Positions 31,194 to 33,089 of a DNA stretch of 33,089 nucleotides are shown here, piece by piece. The position numbers were made by a program, and so were the translations under genes. Numbering within the stretch: position 1 is the stretch's first letter; the number at the start of each line of letters is the position of its first letter. Location of the stretch: assembly GCA_004369045.1 (NCBI GenBank), contig ML213543.1, forward strand, positions 1 to 33,089, in the 5' to 3' direction. The notes under the pieces were generated by a model that worked only from the letters and a program-made list of their open reading frames with translations, searched no databases and was not told the origin of the DNA. The DNA is from Heliocybe sulcata (taxonomy: Eukaryota; Basidiomycota; Agaricomycetes; Gloeophyllales; Gloeophyllaceae).

Positions 31194-31399
31194 TGTTGAT
31201 ATGCGCACCGAGAATAGACGAGCAAGTAGACAGGAAATGATAGTCGATTGCAGCAGTGAATAACTATGGAAATACAGTCCTTTTATACCATGCCCATTCT
31301 GCCACCGCAGTCATGCCACCAGTGGCACGACTCTTTGTTCTACATGCCACTCGGTCTAGAACAGTAACATTCCCTCTTTTGCCACATTACACTCCAACA
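31194..31399 (-). repeat. 5' LTR of the copia element
   Basis: 206 bp. It matches 26838-27043 except for four transitions. It would contain the element's promoter; TATAAAAGG can be read on the minus strand near 31288-31280. Confidence 0.95.
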
Positions 31400-32361
31400 T
31401 CGCTACGCAGGTGGCCTTCAGGTTTATCAATATGGCACATACTGTTTGCAGCTATTGTTGCTCGACTTCCCCTCTATCTCTCACACAGCCGCACGTACGC
31501 AAATTTCGCCGAGGTTGGGACATCGGACATCCGCGGGTACGCCTGTAGACCTGTCTTGATGCACTACACGGATCCCGACAGTTCCTGTATATTCCAGAAC
31601 TTGTGGAAGTGGGCCACTGCTGTGCATGGCATGATACAGGTCCTGAGTTTGAAATTTTCTGAAGTAAATTTGGCACATGTCACTCAAATATGAGTAGGAA
31701 AAAATATTTAATTGCATACCTCACATGCAGTTACTACAATATCTACATATAGTGACAAGGATGCTATCTGCAAGAAGAACCAAAGTACAACAACCCATAC
31801 CTAGATACTAAGGAAAAGAGATAAGTTAATAAGCAAGGACAGACACATGTGGGTGTACAGGCATGCAAGCTTGACAACCAGATCCAAAATGAAAAATTGC
31901 TATTCCACATATTCCACCACATATTATCTAGATGACCTTCAAGGATACACTGTCCCCAGTTTGTGCACAATTATTTCTGCTTTTAGTAATAAACCTACAT
32001 GTGAAGTGGAACTCACCAAAGTATATTGTTGCTCCTTCTATATCCAGGCTACGAGATGGTGCCAGCCACAATGAGCAGCAATATTCACTTTAAAAATTCA
32101 CTACTTTATTTGTAGTGGTATCTGTTCTTATCTGAGCAGCAATACCTGCTTACCTGAGTGTTCTTGGCTATCCTGAATTTTTGTGCATTTTTAATCACTT
32201 GTTTCAGTTTATTTATTCTGGCAGGGCGTATCCCACATTGTTCATGTTCTTATGTAGGCAGAGACCGAAATACAGGTGAGTACTCTTGAATCTTCTGATT
32301 TTTGGGCCGTTTCCCACTCAATTGAGACTGCTAGAAGACATGCAGCACAACTTCCATGCTT
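31400..32361. other. no gene seen; AT-rich from about 31690
   Basis: The first 290 bp after the copia element are of average composition, with one 145-codon plus-strand frame (31256-31693) that starts in the LTR and has no support. From about 31690 the sequence is AT-rich with no gene. Confidence 0.35.
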
Positions 32362-32428
32362 ACATAAGCATGATTCTCAGGTGGCTGAGTATTGGCTGAT
32401 TATCATCATTTTTCGGCGTATTTTTATC
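32362..32428 (+). repeat. diverged direct repeat, unit 1
   Basis: ACATAAGCATGATTCTCAGG and about 45 further bases recur, with substitutions, at 32638-32704, 276 bp downstream. The shared features include GAGTA-TTGGCTG and a T-rich end with GTATTTTTA. Confidence 0.6.
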
Positions 32429-32637
32429 TATTTATTGAGTTGAGTTCAACAACCCAGAGCTCTTATACAGGGCTCCATGCATTTCCAGGTGCTAATAACA
32501 GCTGATATAGTACTGCCCTTGTCTCCGGGAATATTTTATGATTTATTATGATTTACCCCATCCTTTTGGGCAATGGTTGGGGCATTTTGTTCCTCAAGTG
32601 ATTTTGCTGGATGCCATACAGGTCTGCTTCTGTGCAC

Positions 32638-32704
32638 ACATAAGCATGATTCCCAGGTGATTGAGTACTGGCTGCTTATTCTGATTTTTTTGGTGTATTT
32701 TTAG
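32638..32704 (+). repeat. diverged direct repeat, unit 2
   Basis: Second unit of the repeat at 32362-32428. The sequence between (32429-32637) holds no gene. Confidence 0.6.
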
Positions 32705-33089
32705 GTAGTTCAACAACAAAGAGCACCGCAAGTAAGCGAATATATGAGTCCGCTGTAAATGCCTTGCTGTATCGGGAAACGTCCTTTGAAATTTCCCAGC
32801 AGATTGAAATGCCATTGTATATTTAGAATACAGCATGTGAGCCAAATATGGGAATATATATCCAATTTGGGCGATAATACGTCCTTTCGGGAAATAATGG
32901 CACATATAACAAATTTACGTGGGATAGGAATGTCTATGAGTTTTCCCGATATCCGCGAAACTTTGGCATCAGAGGCAAATTAAAAATACTTATTACTTAA
33001 CAGGGGTAGCAGTATTTCATATTTGTGACAAGATTTGGACACAATTGGGAATTAGCTCCGAAATTACATATTCACGGTCTGCTGCAAAT
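32705..33089. other. AT-rich window end, no gene seen
   Basis: Contains CGGGAAACGTCCTTT at 32770 and CGTCCTTTCGGGAAA at 32880, short look-alike motifs. No gene is supported. Confidence 0.3.

Larger units (their letters stand above)
26838..31399 (-). mobile_element. Ty1/copia LTR retrotransposon, nearly complete
   Basis: A 4562-bp element on the minus strand. The LTRs (26838-27043 and 31194-31399) are 206 bp each, with TG...CA ends. Flanking pentamers TTGCT (26833-26837) and TCGCT (31400-31404) differ by one transition and are probably the 5-bp target duplication. Order in element direction: 5' LTR, primer site, gag with zinc knuckle, protease, integrase, reverse transcriptase, RNase H, polypurine tract, 3' LTR. 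Integrase before reverse transcriptase marks it as copia rather than gypsy. One in-frame TGA interrupts the polyprotein. Confidence 0.95.

Noticed and set aside
31256-31693. 145-codon plus-strand frame
   Set aside because: It starts inside the copia LTR and crosses the insertion boundary, so it cannot be an old host gene as drawn.
32700-33089. Possible telomere-proximal or centromeric DNA
   Set aside because: No TTAGGG-type repeats and no clear satellite; AT-richness alone is not evidence.

Overview
The window looks like part of a filamentous basidiomycete (Agaricomycete-type) genome. Introns are short (54-69 nt) with GTRNGY donors, and one element is a KDZ transposon carrying the CxC5/CxC6-type cysteine clusters known from mushroom genomes. 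Long stretches are gene-poor and repeat-rich. I cannot name the species. There is one 635-base assembly gap (20266-20900).

The window is dominated by a multi-copy gene family that I do not recognise, plus the transposons that have hit it. Copies A (2794-3969, minus), B (8651-9966, minus), C (23656-24901, plus) and D/E (11781-11932 plus 18968-19300, plus) share one architecture: a start near a CCAAT and TATA box, an acidic conserved N-terminus, and four exons split at equivalent codons. B (379 aa) and C (354 aa) read as complete genes. A has a deletion in exon 4 that truncates it. D/E is split in two. A and B are each followed by a roughly 1.8-kb non-coding repeat (160-1990 and 6230-8026) that is clearly more similar between copies than the genes are. 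A third partial repeat copy lies at 26110-26837. Beside each complete repeat is a decayed remnant of a second unknown gene; one of the two remnants is inverted.

B and D face each other across what was a promoter region of about 260 bp. A Tc1-type element (10186-11739, intact DD34E transposase, 28-bp terminal repeats) sits in the TATA box of D. A 7.0-kb KDZ element (11933-18967) sits in exon 1 of D, flanked by an 8-bp duplication. Codon numbering across the join matches the other family members exactly. The KDZ element carries an intact accessory protein with two cysteine clusters, a decayed unrecognised gene, and a KDZ transposase with a 2-bp frameshift near its end.

The right part holds a nearly complete Ty1/copia element (26838-31399): two 206-bp LTRs, a primer site matching the anticodon-loop region of initiator tRNA-Met, and a gag-pol frame interrupted by one in-frame TGA. 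It inserted into the third repeat copy. The last 1.4 kb is AT-rich with a diverged direct repeat and no gene I can support. The regions 4064-4424, 5131-6229, 14353-15269, 19354-20265, 20901-23508 and 24902-26109 contain no gene I can identify.
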